Shown piece by piece: positions 4,985 to 5,303 of a DNA stretch of 5,303 bases. The position numbers and the translations under genes were made by a program. The stretch is from an uncultured Collinsella sp. (GTDB lineage: Bacteria > Actinomycetota > Coriobacteriia > Coriobacteriales > Coriobacteriaceae), in NCBI GenBank assembly GCA_959602875.1, contig CAUGVQ010000117.1:1-5303 (forward strand), read 5' to 3'. Within the stretch, counting starts at the first letter, position 1, and each line of letters begins with the position of its first letter. The notes under the pieces were generated by a model. The model was not told the DNA's origin, searched no databases, and saw nothing but the letters and a program-made list of their open reading frames with translations.

Positions 4985-5303
4985 CTATCCCCTGGGGGCG
5001 AGCTCGTCGTGGCGCTCACGCAGCATGCGCGGCGGTTTGTAGGACCCGCTTTCAAAGTCGATGTACTCGACGGAATCGACCAAGTGCTCGATCATGGCCT
5101 CGTGATCGAACAGGTCCCACGCAGCATGGACGGCATCGAGCTTGGCGTGCGTCTCGGGCTTGCGGGGCATGAACAGCGTGCAGCAGTCGGGAGCCGTCTC
5201 GCAGGAAATCTCGTAGGTGCCGATTGCCTCGGCGCGGGCGATGATCTCCTGCTTATCGGAGCCGATGAGCGGGCGGAACACCGGGATATCGACCACTTCG
5301 TTG
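4985..5303 (-). CDS. thiI: tRNA sulfurtransferase ThiI, C-terminal part, cut by window edge
   Basis: The last 105 codons of ThiI, the enzyme that activates U8 of tRNA with ATP and transfers sulfur to make 4-thiouridine (and in some bacteria supplies sulfur for thiamine). The visible protein begins NEVVDIPVFRPLIGSDKQEIIARAEAIGTYEIS, the end of the PP-loop (adenylating) domain. It continues with the DCCTLFMPRKPETHAK motif typical of Gram-positive ThiI, whose cysteine pair lies in the region of the catalytic disulfide of the family. The frame is open through to the right edge, so the start lies outside. It ends with TAG at 4987-4985, about 65 residues after the DCC motif. No rhodanese domain follows, so this is the short form, which in Bacillus is served directly by a dedicated cysteine desulfurase. 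A separate role from the downstream competence genes is expected. Confidence 0.92.
   Translation of the reverse strand, partial: NEVVDIPVFRPLIGSDKQEIIARAEAIGTYEISCETAPDCCTLFMPRKPETHAKLDAVHAAWDLFDHEAMIEHLVDSVEYIDFESGSYKPPRMLRERHDELAPRG

Noticed and set aside
4968..4989. GCCTATC repeated with a 15-bp period near the thiI stop
   Set aside because: Two seven-base copies only, one of them within the thiI stop region; too short and too few to be a repeat element.
4930..5172. An 80-codon open frame on the plus strand, opposite thiI
   Set aside because: It is antisense to the conserved DCC region of ThiI and has an Arg-rich composition without domain features; a shadow frame.

Overview
The window looks like a chromosomal core segment of a high-G+C actinobacterium, most likely of the class Coriobacteriia (Collinsella/Olsenella/Atopobium relatives). 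This rests on the high G+C coding bias, the comEA-comEC-holA-rpsT-lepA neighbourhood, several GTG starts, and the character of the LepA, S20 and ThiI proteins. The class is an inference by eye; no search was run. All recognised genes read on the minus strand, so transcription runs from the right end of the window to the left.

In transcription order the layout is as follows. (1) 5303-4985 holds the C-terminal end of thiI, the tRNA 4-thiouridine sulfurtransferase, which enters from outside the window. (2) 4984-4778 is a 207-bp non-coding gap with a nested dyad (4880-4921) and an 11-bp-spaced direct repeat. It probably holds the signals that start the competence operon. (3) 4777-4034 is comEA, the membrane-anchored DNA receptor. 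(4) 4043-1680 is comEC, the DNA-uptake channel with a C-terminal metallo-beta-lactamase-fold domain; it overlaps comEA by 10 nt. (5) 1632-670 is holA, the delta subunit of the DNA polymerase III clamp loader, 47 nt downstream of comEC with its own strong ribosome binding site. (6) 669-536 is a short intergenic region with a weak possible terminator for holA and an extended -10 promoter for rpsT. (7) 535-272 is rpsT, ribosomal protein bS20. (8) 248-222 is a clear intrinsic terminator. (9) 204-1 is the N-terminal end of lepA (elongation factor 4), which leaves the window and is possibly expressed from a leaderless promoter placed over the rpsT terminator.

Functionally, comEA and comEC form the core DNA receptor and channel of natural transformation: ComEA binds double-stranded DNA outside the membrane and ComEC passes one strand in. 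holA, rpsT and lepA are housekeeping genes of replication and translation that commonly sit beside the competence genes in Gram-positive genomes. No mobile element, CRISPR array, tRNA or rRNA gene was seen. I found no evidence of a previously undescribed system. The points worth a second look are regulatory: the terminator/promoter overlap before lepA, the rpsT leader, the comEA/comEC junction and the gap upstream of comEA.
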